Positions 46,716 to 55,251 of a stretch of 64,000 bases of DNA are shown here, one piece after another. Origin of the DNA: Arthrobacter sp. PAMC25284 (GTDB lineage: Bacteria; Actinomycetota; Actinomycetes; Actinomycetales; Micrococcaceae). A program made the translations under genes and the position numbers. The stretch spans positions 868,001 to 932,000 of the forward strand of contig NZ_CP080382.1 in the NCBI RefSeq assembly GCF_019443425.1. The letters run 5' to 3'. Under the pieces are notes generated by a model. It saw only the letters and a program-made list of their open reading frames with translations, had not been told where the DNA came from and ran no database searches. Position 1 is the stretch's first letter; each line of letters begins with the position of its first letter.

Positions 46716-47561
46716 CTAGCGGTGAACGGGCGGTGCGAGCGGAAGCAGTGCCGCTCCGGCCGCGGCGGTGTCCGCTGACATTTCCCAGACGCGGCGGAGC
46801 GCACAGAACTTCCACCAGTGGTGCTTCAGCACGTCCGGGTTCGCCCGCTGCGGACGGACTTCGGTCTCGCCCACCGCCACAGCGAGCAGGATGGGCGAGT
46901 CGCCATGCTGCCAGGCCTCCCACTCCCCCGCTATGGGATCCACGAGGCTTTCCTCGGCCTTCATCCCCGCAACGAGCTGCATCACGACTTTGTCATCAAG
47001 CGGTTTGACGGTGCCGTCACGGCTGGTGCCCTTGGTTTTGTAGTCGATCAGGCAGGTACGGCCGTTGATCCGAGCCACGAGGTCCAGGGTGCCCGCATAG
47101 CCGACGCTCGCATTCCAGACCGTGATCTCCGGTGCGATCGGTTCGACCTGAAAGAGCTCCCACCACTCATCGAAGCGTGCCGCGAAGGCCTCTTCGCCGT
47201 TGGCCGCCAGAGCTTCCCGGGTTTCCTTCATCAGGTGCGGCCGGCCCAGCGCCCGCAGAGCGACCTGCTCGCAGTAATTGTGTACCCGGTCTCCTCGCTT
47301 GGCGGCGTCATCCCGGTAGCTTTCGGCAGCTTTGGCAGCACGGCTGACGGCCTGCCGCAATTTGGCCGGGCTCCCCAGGATCCCGGCAAGCGCGGGATCC
47401 TGGGCGAGGCTGTTGGCTCCCATGTACCCGAACCAGCCGTCCAGGCCATGGGGCTGCTGACCGATCACCGTCGTGATGGAGGGGACGGAGAACTGCTCCG
47501 AGGTGGAGCGTGCGTACATCCGGCCATAGTCGGTGGCGTGGGCAAGAAGCGGAGCGGTCAT
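46716..47561 (-). CDS. PD-(D/E)XK nuclease-like protein
   Basis: 281 residues. The core fits a PD-(D/E)XK fold: Glu in PEITVWNASVGYAGTLDLVA, where Asp of TLDLV is the first acid, and DYKTKG as the D-x-K motif. A preceding helix carries RGDRVHNYCEQ, like the RecB-family His motif (GxxxH). No helicase domain. Stand-alone RecB-like nucleases of this kind occur in phages and in actinobacterial chromosomes. Function (repair, defence or a phage relic) is open; it lies between def and a tRNA gene. Confidence 0.7.
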   Translation of the reverse strand: MTAPLLAHATDYGRMYARSTSEQFSVPSITTVIGQQPHGLDGWFGYMGANSLAQDPALAGILGSPAKLRQAVSRAAKAAESYRDDAAKRGDRVHNYCEQVALRALGRPHLMKETREALAANGEEAFAARFDEWWELFQVEPIAPEITVWNASVGYAGTLDLVARINGRTCLIDYKTKGTSRDGTVKPLDDKVVMQLVAGMKAEESLVDPIAGEWEAWQHGDSPILLAVAVGETEVRPQRANPDVLKHHWWKFCALRRVWEMSADTAAAGAALLPLAPPVHR

Positions 47562-47631
47562 GGAAGAACTCTTTCACGGAGGGCAGACATTCAGCGGGTC
47601 AGACGTACAGCGGGACGGACACGGGTTAACG

Positions 47632-47670
47632 AAAAATGGCCCCTCCCGCTAAGAGCGGGACGGACCATTT
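47632..47670 (-). terminator. Terminator of tRNA-Val(CAC)
   Basis: Minus-strand hairpin with paired ends AAATGG/CCATTT and inner stem TCCCGCT/AGCGGGA, followed by a T-run. Directly after the tRNA 3' end. Confidence 0.78.
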
Positions 47671-47676
47671 CGTGGG

Positions 47677-47748
47677 TGGGCGATACTGGGTTCGAACCAG
47701 TGACCTCTTCGGTGTGAACGAAGCGCGCTACCACTGCGCCAATCGCCC
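47677..47748 (-). tRNA. tRNA-Val (anticodon CAC)
   Basis: A 72-base cloverleaf: acceptor GGGCGAT/ATCGCCC, anticodon loop TTCACAC, T-arm GGTTCGAACC. CCA not encoded. Its body is close to the two tRNA-Val(GAC) genes at 48394 and 48639. Confidence 0.94.
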
Positions 47749-48164
47749 CAACGACATTGAATGCTAGCCCACCCGGCCGGGTTTTTGAAATCGGCCTGGC
47801 CGCAGGCGAACATGGATCTCCTCCACGGTGGGAAACACACACCGCCTGGAACGGCACAGGAAGACCCCTGACCGGATAACCGCCCGGCTCATTCCCGGGG
47901 TTCGGCACATTCACAGCCCGGATTGCCCGCTCACTTCGGAATTCGATACGGACGGGACCTCGAACCAGGACGTCACGGCCAGCCGATTAAAGCGCTGAAT
48001 TACAACCCTGTAATTAGCAAAAACCCCTAGAAACCAAGGATCCAAGGGTCTTCCGCGCAATGCTTGCTGCCTCGATTTGTAGATTCCCGGAACCTCCTAT
48101 AGAGTTCTTACTCGTTGGAACGCGAGGAAATGCCGATTGCGGCGCGGAATTTTGACCCAACATT
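47749..48164. other. Region between divergent tRNA genes
   Basis: About 415 bases with no gene. The half near the Gly tRNA is AT-richer and has TATAGA at 48098-48103 with TTGTAG 15 bases before it, a weak candidate promoter for the tRNA cluster. Confidence 0.4.
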
Positions 48165-48237
<73 letters not shown>

Positions 48238-48283
48238 CGCAGGACACTGTCACGGCAACGGTTCTTCGGAATCCTGTCTACAC

Positions 48284-48354
48284 GGTGGGTTGGCCGAGAG
48301 GCGAGGCAGCGGCCTGCAAAGCCGTATACACGGGTTCGAATCCCGTACCCACCT
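48284..48354 (+). tRNA. tRNA-Cys (anticodon GCA)
   Basis: A 71-base cloverleaf: acceptor GGTGGGT/ACCCACC, anticodon loop CTGCAAA, T-arm GGGTTCGAATCCC. Confidence 0.95.
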
Positions 48355-48393
48355 CGGTGAAAACCCTGGTTTCCGGTTCCGGCCGGATGCAAG

Positions 48394-48465
48394 GGGCGAT
48401 TGGCGCAGCGGTAGCGCGCTTCCCTGACACGGAAGAGGTCACTGGTTCGATCCCAGTATCGCCCA
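48394..48465 (+). tRNA. tRNA-Val (anticodon GAC), copy 1
   Basis: A 72-base cloverleaf: acceptor GGGCGAT/ATCGCCC, anticodon loop CTGACAC, T-arm GGTTCGATCC; CCA is encoded immediately after. Confidence 0.95.
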
Positions 48466-48525
48466 CCAGAGTAAGGAAACTTACTTGATGGAGTTTCGAC
48501 GGCCAGGCTGGACGGAACAAAAAAT

Positions 48526-48598
<73 letters not shown>

Positions 48599-48638
48599 CT
48601 CGATTTTGTAAAAATCCACACCGGATCATCCCGGTTGC

Positions 48639-48710
48639 GGGCGATTGGCGCAGCGGTAGCGCGCTTCCCTGACACGGAAGAGGTCACTGGTTCGATCCCA
48701 GTATCGCCCA
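48639..48710 (+). tRNA. tRNA-Val (anticodon GAC), copy 2
   Basis: Identical to 48394-48465, with encoded CCA. Last gene of the cluster, followed by a terminator. Confidence 0.95.
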
Positions 48711-48717
48711 CCACATC

Positions 48718-48744
48718 AAGCAGCTCTCCGGAGCTGCTTTTTTT
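48718..48744 (+). terminator. Terminator of the tRNA cluster
   Basis: AAGCAGCTC / GAGCTGCTT stem with a four-base loop followed by seven T, right after the last tRNA-Val. Confidence 0.88.
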
Positions 48745-48882
48745 GTTCCCCGGCCCCTGCGGTCCTTCCCCGGTCCCTTGCGGTCCTTCACCGCACCACC
48801 TTCGCCTTGGCACGATCCTGACAGGCGGCTAGGATCGAAAGCGCAGGGAGCGATCTGGCTCCACGACTGAAGGGAGGTGCCC

Positions 48883-49149
48883 GTGGGTTTTCTTGACAAT
48901 CTGAAGGGCAAGGCTCAGCAACTCGTTGATGGTAACGAACAAGCCATCAAGGACGGGATCGAAAAGGCAGGCGACTTCGTCGACTCCAAGACCGGCGGCA
49001 AGTACGCCGACAAGATCGATTCCGCACAGCAGGGCGCTTCCAGGCTCGTGGACAAGGTTGACCGCAAGCCGGATACGGCGGCCGCCGACGAACATATCGC
49101 CGACGAACCTCCCGCTGGTGAGCGTCCCGCCCCCGGGGAAACCCGGTAG
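48883..49149 (+). CDS. MT0933/Rv0909-type antitoxin-like small protein
   Basis: An 88-residue soluble protein: GFLDNLKGKAQQLV, IEKAGDFVDSKTGGKYADKI and DSAQQGASRLVDKV match the MT0933-type antitoxin family, also close to CsbD-like stress proteins. The tail is Pro/Glu-rich. GTG 48883 has GGGAGG six bases before it. No partner toxin gene is adjacent, so action as an antitoxin is unproven. Confidence 0.75.
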   Translation: MGFLDNLKGKAQQLVDGNEQAIKDGIEKAGDFVDSKTGGKYADKIDSAQQGASRLVDKVDRKPDTAAADEHIADEPPAGERPAPGETR

Positions 49150-49239
49150 CTGGGCCTCTGCCCCAATTTCGTCACCGAGGTGCCGGTCCCGCCGAGAGGC
49201 GGCGCCGGCACCTCTGGCATTTAACGCCCGCAACATACC

Positions 49240-49300
49240 AACGCGGGGTCACTTTTCACCCATCCAGGACTCAGGATGGGCGAAAAGTGACCCCGCGTTG
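49240..49300. terminator. Palindromic terminator-like element, copy 2
   Basis: A long hairpin with arms at 49240-49265 and 49274-49299 and an eight-base loop. Outer arms AACGCGGGGTCACTT / AAGTGACCCCGCGTT are the same as in the element at 36330-36389. It lies between convergent genes here too. Confidence 0.85.
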
Positions 49301-49312
49301 CTTTAGCGGAGG

Positions 49313-50350
49313 TTAGGAGGGTTCGTGGTTCTGGCCTTCGCGGGCCAGGGCCGTGAGCCGGGAGACGGCACGGAAGTACTTCTTCATGTAGCCGCCGGTC
49401 ATCATCTCTTCGGTGAAGAGCTGATCAAAGGGCACCCCGCTGGCCAGGATCGGAACGTCCTTGTCGTAGAGGCGGTCAGCCAGCACCACGAAGCGCAGCG
49501 CCACGGACTGCTCCGTGATGGTCTCCACGTTTTGCCAGACGACGCCTTCGATGCCGTCGAGCAACTGGCGGTAGCGGCTCGGGTGGACGCCGGCCAAATG
49601 ATGAACGAGGGTACTGAACTCATCGCGGGCCACGGTCTTGCCGTCGAATTCGGACTTCATGTGGTGCGTCAGGTCGTCGTTGCGCAGTGGCTGCGGCGCC
49701 GCGGGCAGCCCGCGGTGGCGGAAGTCCTCACCGTCGATCCGGACGACGTCGAACTGGTCCGCCAGCACCTGGATCTCGCGTGCGAAGTCGACGGCAGCGA
49801 ACCGGCCGTCGCCCAACGAGCCCGGCAGGGTGTTGGACGTCGCCGCCAGCTTCACGCCGGCGTCCGCGAGCTCACGCATGAGCCGGGACATCAGGACGGT
49901 GTCGCCCGGATCGTCGAGCTCGAACTCATCGATGCAGACCAGTTTGTAGTGACTCAGCGCATCTACCGTTTTGCGGAAGGAGAGCGCGCCGACAAGGTTG
50001 GTGTATTCGACGAAGGTGCCGAACGCCTTGGGTCCGGGGGCCGCGTGCCACAACGACGCGAGCAGGTGGGTCTTGCCGACGCCGAAGCCGCCGTCAAGAT
50101 AGATCCCGGCCCGGGAGGTGTCCTTCTTGGCGAAGAGCCGTTTGAACAGCCCGTCGCCGTCCCGGGCGCCGACGCCGGCGGCAAATCCTTCCAGCTCCTC
50201 GACAGCGTAAGCCTGGCTGGGCTGGGCCGGATCGGGCCGATAGCTGTCAAAGGACACTGCGCCAAAACGCGGCGAGGGATAGAAGCCATTGAGGAGTTCA
50301 TCCACGGAAACCGCCGGCGTTCTCGCGGCGAGCTGTTCAATCTGTACCAA
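49313..50350 (-). CDS. zapE: ZapE/AFG1-like cell-division ATPase
   Basis: About 345 residues of the AFG1-like ATPase family. Walker A GGFGVGKTHLLASLWH, Walker B LVCIDEFELDDPGD, sensor AATSNT, and the family C-terminus YDKDVPILASGVPFDQLF, MMTGGYMKKYFRA. The best start is a TTG at 50350 (VQIEQLAART); no ATG or GTG precedes the conserved N-terminus (FYPSPRFGAVSFDSYRPDP). In E. coli ZapE acts at the division ring; the role here is inferred. Confidence 0.9.
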   Translation of the reverse strand: MVQIEQLAARTPAVSVDELLNGFYPSPRFGAVSFDSYRPDPAQPSQAYAVEELEGFAAGVGARDGDGLFKRLFAKKDTSRAGIYLDGGFGVGKTHLLASLWHAAPGPKAFGTFVEYTNLVGALSFRKTVDALSHYKLVCIDEFELDDPGDTVLMSRLMRELADAGVKLAATSNTLPGSLGDGRFAAVDFAREIQVLADQFDVVRIDGEDFRHRGLPAAPQPLRNDDLTHHMKSEFDGKTVARDEFSTLVHHLAGVHPSRYRQLLDGIEGVVWQNVETITEQSVALRFVVLADRLYDKDVPILASGVPFDQLFTEEMMTGGYMKKYFRAVSRLTALAREGQNHEPS

Positions 50351-50585
50351 GGGGGTCCGTTCTGCTGGTCTCGTGTCCCCCCAAAGAATACCGGGAATGC
50401 CGGCCCGGGCGCGATCAAAGCAACTCCCGCAGCAGTACCCGGGTGAGAACGCGTGAGAAAGGCCACATTTCCGAGTATGACCAGACGGGAGTATTCGTGG
50501 CGGGGCGTGGCTAGGGTGGTATGAGGCCCGGCGCCGCGCTTGATTTCGTCCGGCCTCCTGACCGTTCGAGTGAAAGGCCACCGCT

Positions 50586-51503
50586 ATGCCGTACCCCGTT
50601 GAGCAAAACGAGAAGTTCGCCGCCTACGCCCACCCCGAAAAGCTGGTCTCCACGGAGTGGCTCGCCGCGGCCATCGACGCCGGCGAACTCGACGGCGGGA
50701 AGCTCGTGGTCGTGGAATCCGACGAGGACGTCCTGCTCTACGAGACCGGTCACATCCCCGGCGCCGTGAAAATTGACTGGCACACGGACCTCAACGACGA
50801 AGTCACCCGGGACTACGTCGAGGGCTATGCCTTCGCCGCCCTGGCCGCGGCCAAAGGGATTTCCCGTGACAGCACCGTAGTGATTTACGGCGACAAGTCC
50901 AACTGGTGGGCCGCTTACGCCCTGTGGGTCTTCACCCTCTTCGGTCACGAGGATGTCCGGCTCCTGGACGGCGGCCGGGACAAGTGGATTGCCGAAGGCC
51001 GGGCCATCAGCACCGAGACCACGGTGCCGGCGCCCGGGGACTATCCCGTGGTGGAGCGCAACGACGCACCGATCCGGGCCTTCAAGGAGGACGTCCTGGC
51101 GCACTTCGGCAATCCGCTGATCGACGTCCGCTCGACCGAGGAGTACACCGGCCAGCGCACGCACATGCCCGCCTACCCGGAGGAAGGCGCCCTGCGCGGC
51201 GGCCACATCCCGACCGCGGCATCCATCCCCTGGGCCCGCGCTGCCGCCGAGGACGGGACCTACCGCGACCGGACCGAGCTTGAGGCCCTCTACCTCGACG
51301 AAGCCGGGCTCACGGCCGGCGACGACGTCGTGGCCTACTGCCGGATCGGCGAGCGTTCCAGCCACACCTGGTTCGCCCTGAAATACCTCCTGGGCTTCGA
51401 GACGGTCCGGAACTACGACGGTTCCTGGACCGAATGGGGCAACGCCGTCCGCGTTCCCATCGTCAAGGGCGCCGAGCGCGGCACGGTTCCGGCCGCGAAG
51501 TAG
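50586..51503 (+). CDS. sseA: Two-domain thiosulfate sulfurtransferase SseA
   Basis: 305 residues with two rhodanese domains. The N-terminal one ([17 protein letters not shown]) lacks the Cys; the C-terminal one has the active loop [13 protein letters not shown] and [14 protein letters not shown]. It moves sulfur from thiosulfate or mercaptopyruvate to a thiol acceptor. A SufE-like gene follows 65 bases later, hinting at sulfur transfer to cluster assembly. Confidence 0.92.
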   Translation: MPYPVEQNEKFAAYAHPEKLVSTEWLAAAIDAGELDGGKLVVVESDEDVLLYETGHIPGAVKIDWHTDLNDEVTRDYVEGYAFAALAAAKGISRDSTVVIYGDKSNWWAAYALWVFTLFGHEDVRLLDGGRDKWIAEGRAISTETTVPAPGDYPVVERNDAPIRAFKEDVLAHFGNPLIDVRSTEEYTGQRTHMPAYPEEGALRGGHIPTAASIPWARAAAEDGTYRDRTELEALYLDEAGLTAGDDVVAYCRIGERSSHTWFALKYLLGFETVRNYDGSWTEWGNAVRVPIVKGAERGTVPAAK

Positions 51504-51568
51504 TCCGGTTCCTCCGGGGAGGGCTGGCGACCGGGACACAATCGCCGGGCATGCGTAAGCTGGGAGTG

Positions 51569-52033
51569 ATGAATACTTCTGCCCTCCCCGCCGCGCTGGC
51601 GGAAATTGTTGACGACTTCCAGGCCCTGACCGAAGCAGACCGGCTGCAATTGCTGCTGGAGTTCTCCCGCCAGCTTCCCGAGCTGCCGGAACGGCTCAAG
51701 GACCATCCGGAGCTGATGGAGCAGGTGGTTGAATGCCAGTCGCCGCTCTTCCTGACCCTTGAGCTGGAGCCCGCCGACGGCGGTGACTCCGGCCGCGTCC
51801 GGCTCTTCTTCAAGGCGCCGCCGGAAGCCCCCACCACCCGCGGTTTCGCCAGTGTGCTGCACGAAGGTCTCGATGGCCTCACGGTCCGGGAGATCCTGGC
51901 CGTGCCGGACGATATGCCCGAACTCCTTGGCCTGACCCGGGCCATCACGCCCTTGCGGATGCGCGGCATGACGGCGATGTTGGGCCGGATCAAGCGCCAA
52001 CTGGCGGCCCGTCGACAGCCCGGCCTGTCCTGA
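51569..52033 (+). CDS. sufE: SufE-family sulfur acceptor
   Basis: 154 residues. The SufE domain has the acceptor Cys in VVECQSPLFLTLELE (ECQS) and the C-terminal HEGLDGLTVREILAVPDD, LTRAITPLRMRGM. It stimulates cysteine desulfurase by accepting persulfide. Here it is paired with sseA instead of sufS, so the sulfur donor could be the rhodanese. ATG 51569 with GGGAGTG; ATG 51551 is possible. Confidence 0.9.
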   Translation: MNTSALPAALAEIVDDFQALTEADRLQLLLEFSRQLPELPERLKDHPELMEQVVECQSPLFLTLELEPADGGDSGRVRLFFKAPPEAPTTRGFASVLHEGLDGLTVREILAVPDDMPELLGLTRAITPLRMRGMTAMLGRIKRQLAARRQPGLS

Positions 52034-52057
52034 CGCTCGACCTCGACGTCACCGGCT

Positions 52058-52561
52058 ATGGCCCGTAGACAGGCATCACCGGGAACTCCGGCCACCGCCG
52101 CCCTCACGGCTGCCGGCGTTACCTTTGTCGCGCATCCCTACAGCCATGACCCGGCGGCGGCCAGCTACGGCGCCGAAGCCGCGGCAGTGCTCGGCGTCGA
52201 CCCCGCCCGGGTGTTCAAGACCCTGATGGTCGACGTCGACGGCAGGCCCGCCGTCGGCGTCGTACCGGTGAGCGGGACCCTGGACCTGAAGGCGATGGCC
52301 GCGGCCCTGGGCGGCAAGAAGGCGGCCATGGCCGATCCGGCCGCCGCCCAGCGGCGCACCGGCTATGTGCTAGGCGGGATCTCTCCGCTCGGGCAGCGGC
52401 AGTCCTCCCCCACGGTGGTCGACGAAAGCGCCCTGGGCCTGGCGAGCATCCTTGTGTCCGGTGGACGGCGCGGCCTTGACCTCGAACTGGCGCCGGAAGA
52501 ACTGATCCGGCTCACCGGCGCCCGTACCGCCCGGATCGCCAACGGCCGGGAAACCGCCTAG
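52058..52561 (+). CDS. ybaK: Cys-tRNA(Pro) deacylase YbaK/EbsC
   Basis: 167 residues of the YbaK fold. The catalytic/binding regions are VFKTLMVDVDGRPAVGVVPV and GYVLGGISPLGQRQ with conserved Gly-Gly-Ile-Ser-Pro. Clears Cys mischarged onto tRNA-Pro. 24 bases after sufE and probably in the same operon. Confidence 0.92.
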   Translation: MARRQASPGTPATAALTAAGVTFVAHPYSHDPAAASYGAEAAAVLGVDPARVFKTLMVDVDGRPAVGVVPVSGTLDLKAMAAALGGKKAAMADPAAAQRRTGYVLGGISPLGQRQSSPTVVDESALGLASILVSGGRRGLDLELAPEELIRLTGARTARIANGRETA

Positions 52562-52582
52562 ACCCGCTGGTTACTGCTGCCG

Positions 52583-53920
52583 CTAGGCTTCCGGCCGGCC
52601 CGGGACTCCGCCCGGACCGGACTGGCCCGGGTTCGTCCGAGGCGCCAGTTGCTGCCGGAGCCAGGCCGCGACAAGCCGTTCCCAGCGTTCCGGATCCACG
52701 TTCCATTCCTTGGTATGCCGTGCGGTGTCGAACGGCTCAAAAGTGACCATCTCGGGGTTCTTCTCGGCCAGATTGGCCGACGGGCCGTACGGGACATACT
52801 CGTCATCGACGCTGTGCAGGATCAGGGTCGGCGTCCTCAGCTCAACGGCCCGGGATATCCAGTCCATCGCCTTGAAGTTCACCGGTGCAGCCAGCCCGGT
52901 CAGCCGGCGGCCCAGCCGATGGCCCAACATCACCTGCCCGTAGCGTCCCACGGACGTGGGAATCCGGTTCAGCTCCGCGTGGTGCGCCAGCACGTTGACC
53001 CAACTGATCACCGGAGCATCAAGCACGAGTGCCCGGATGACCTGCCGGTGCCGCGACAGGTCGGCAGTCTGCAGGCAGATCGCGCCGCCCATGGACCAGC
53101 CGAACAGCACGACCTCGCGCGCACCCTGCCCGAGGGCGTAGGTAATGGCGGCCTCGACGTCGCGCCATTCCGTGGAGCCCAGGCCGTAGCGTCCGTCCGC
53201 GGCCGAGGGCGCCAGGCCGTCGTTGCGGTAGGAGATCAGCAGACTGGACATGCCCAGTTTTCCGGCCGTTTCGAGGACGCGCAGGCCTTCCTGCCGTGAC
53301 GCCCCGCGCCCGTGCACCATGATCGCCCACACGTCGGACTCCACACCGGGCACGGGTGCAGCCCGCACCAGCCAGGCCGGCGCCGTTCCGCCGTCGACCT
53401 CAATCAGCACGTCTTCTGCCTGCACACCGAGCGTGGCCGGATCAGGGTGGATCGTCCCGCTCCAGGATCCCCGCCGCGCGGCTGAGAGGTCTCCGCTGTA
53501 AACCGCTTCAACCTCGCGCAGTACGGTGCGCTCGGCCGGGGAATAGGACACGATCCGCCCGATCCGGGCGTGCCCGCGGCCATTGTCGAAGAACAATCCG
53601 TAGACGCCTTCCAGAGTGGCGTCCGGGGTGGCGGCAAGGATCACCTGTTGCGTGTTCCCTTCCCGGATCACCGCCAGAATTTCCTGGTCCTGCGGCCGCT
53701 CCGAGGCGGGCGTGATGACGCGGCGGGCGAAGTACAGCGCCAGTGCCGATGATCCGGCGGCGAGCAGGGCGGCCGCGGCGCCGCCGCCGATGGCGCCGGC
53801 CGCGGCCCATTTGGCACTGCCGCGCACAATGGCTGCGGTGCCGTCCCGTTCGGGAGTCCCTTCGCCCTGCGCGGGCGGGATGCGGAGTGTGTCGGACGGA
53901 AACCGGAGCGATGATGCCAT
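52583..53920 (-). CDS. Membrane-anchored alpha/beta hydrolase
   Basis: About 445 residues. One N-terminal membrane helix (GAIGGGAAAALLAAGSSALALYFA), an extracytoplasmic beta-rich region, then a hydrolase domain: IMVHGRGASRQE, nucleophile FGWSMGGAICL, acid LHSVDDEYVP and His in TARHTKEW. Resembles BAAT/acyl-CoA thioester-like or CocE-type lipases only loosely. ATG 53920; the longer open frame upstream runs into intergenic DNA. It is convergent with ybaK. Confidence 0.82.
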   Translation of the reverse strand: MASSLRFPSDTLRIPPAQGEGTPERDGTAAIVRGSAKWAAAGAIGGGAAAALLAAGSSALALYFARRVITPASERPQDQEILAVIREGNTQQVILAATPDATLEGVYGLFFDNGRGHARIGRIVSYSPAERTVLREVEAVYSGDLSAARRGSWSGTIHPDPATLGVQAEDVLIEVDGGTAPAWLVRAAPVPGVESDVWAIMVHGRGASRQEGLRVLETAGKLGMSSLLISYRNDGLAPSAADGRYGLGSTEWRDVEAAITYALGQGAREVVLFGWSMGGAICLQTADLSRHRQVIRALVLDAPVISWVNVLAHHAELNRIPTSVGRYGQVMLGHRLGRRLTGLAAPVNFKAMDWISRAVELRTPTLILHSVDDEYVPYGPSANLAEKNPEMVTFEPFDTARHTKEWNVDPERWERLVAAWLRQQLAPRTNPGQSGPGGVPGRPEA

Positions 53921-54064
53921 GGCACCATTCTGACTGAATTGCAGCGCAGCTCCGTCATCGGCGCCTGCATGCGCCGCCGCCCGCAGTTGCTGCGGGTCGG
54001 AGGCGCCCGGGCCGTCGCCGGCGATATCCGTGCAGGGCCGGTGGCGCACGGCTAGGCTGGGGGC

Positions 54065-54556
54065 ATGAGTGATCCAATCGTCATTTTGACAGAAGAACCC
54101 CTGGGCGCCGATGACCGCGTCAACATCCAGACTCTGCTGGCCGGAGGGGACGCGCCCTTGGTGGTCCTGGTCCCGGCCAACACCGAACGGCACCTTCTGG
54201 TGGATTTTCTGGAGAACCTCTCCATGCTGGAAATCGCGAAGGCCTTCCGAGAACTGACGTCCCAGTCCCCCGACCCTGCGGAAGCGCGCGCCGAAGCCGC
54301 CGAGGCCCTCGCCGCCTCGCTCGCGGCGCTGGCGGGCCTCGGCGGAGGCGTCACGGGCGAAGTCGTGGACGGCAAGCCCGTGGAAGGGCTGGTCGCCAAG
54401 GTCAAGGAACTCGGTGCCGGTCAGGCCGTTGTGGTCACCCGCCCGCACGCCCTGGCCGATACCTTCCACACTGACTGGGCCAACAAGGCCCAGGACAGCC
54501 TCGGCCTGCCGGTGCTCCATCTGTACGCCGGTTCGGGATTTATCGGCGACTCCTGA
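54065..54556 (+). CDS. Conserved actinobacterial hypothetical protein
   Basis: 163 residues, acidic and soluble. The order is a beta-strand (IVILTEEPLGADD), LVVLVPANTERHLLVDFLENL, a long Ala/Glu-rich helix (residues 75-95), then VVVTRPHALADTFHTDWANKA and VLHLYAGSGFIGDS. It looks like a complete alpha/beta domain with a nucleotide-like layout, but I do not recognise a catalytic motif. The msrB gene starts 13 bases later, so cotranscription is likely. Confidence 0.7.
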   Translation: MSDPIVILTEEPLGADDRVNIQTLLAGGDAPLVVLVPANTERHLLVDFLENLSMLEIAKAFRELTSQSPDPAEARAEAAEALAASLAALAGLGGGVTGEVVDGKPVEGLVAKVKELGAGQAVVVTRPHALADTFHTDWANKAQDSLGLPVLHLYAGSGFIGDS

Positions 54557-54569
54557 GCGTTATGCAGGC

Positions 54570-55094
54570 ATGAGTATCTTCAGCAGGAAGTCAGAGAACG
54601 TGACCAGCACCCCCGGCACGGTCCCGGAAACGCCCGGCACCGGTACGTCGGGCACTGAAACGTCGGGCGAAGCCGACGCCGGCCCGGTCACAGCGAAAAC
54701 GGATGAGCAGTGGCGTCAGGAACTGACGCCCGAGGAATACCGTGTGTTGCGCCAGGCAGGCACCGAGCGGCCGTACACCGGTGAGTACTGGGATACCCAC
54801 GCCACCGGCGTCTATCAGTGCCGGGCATGCGGGTCCGAGCTTTTCACCAGCAGGGAGAAGTTCGACTCGCACTGCGGCTGGCCCTCGTTCTGGGCTCCGC
54901 TGGCGGACGGGACCGTCAGATATATCCATGACCGCACGCTGGGCATGGAACGTGTGGAGGTCCGCTGCGCGCACTGTGATTCCCATTTGGGCCACGTGTT
55001 CGAGGGCGAAGGCTATGGCAACCCGACGGACCAGCGGTTCTGCATCAACTCGGTCTCCCTCAAGCTCGTCCCCGCGGACGACGCCGGAGCCTGA
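54570..55094 (+). CDS. msrB: Peptide-methionine (R)-S-oxide reductase
   Basis: 174 residues. After a Thr/Glu-rich N-terminal tail of about 45 residues the MsrB domain has the zinc Cys pairs CRACG and CAHC, YHCGWPSFW-type motif (here DSHCGWPSFW), GHVFEGEGYG and the catalytic Cys in RFCINSVSLKL. Repairs oxidised methionine. ATG 54570; GTG 54600 is an alternative. Confidence 0.93.
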   Translation: MSIFSRKSENVTSTPGTVPETPGTGTSGTETSGEADAGPVTAKTDEQWRQELTPEEYRVLRQAGTERPYTGEYWDTHATGVYQCRACGSELFTSREKFDSHCGWPSFWAPLADGTVRYIHDRTLGMERVEVRCAHCDSHLGHVFEGEGYGNPTDQRFCINSVSLKLVPADDAGA

Positions 55095-55251
55095 CGCCGG
55101 ACCGGCAGGCCCGTCCCGTGCTGTAGCTGGGGCGGGCTTCCGGACCATATGCCACAGTCTTTCTTATTCTCAAGGCATTTTTGCATTAGAGATACTGCTT
55201 GCTTGCTACGCTCGCCGTAGACGTTAACAGCAACCAGAAAGGCGCCTGTCG

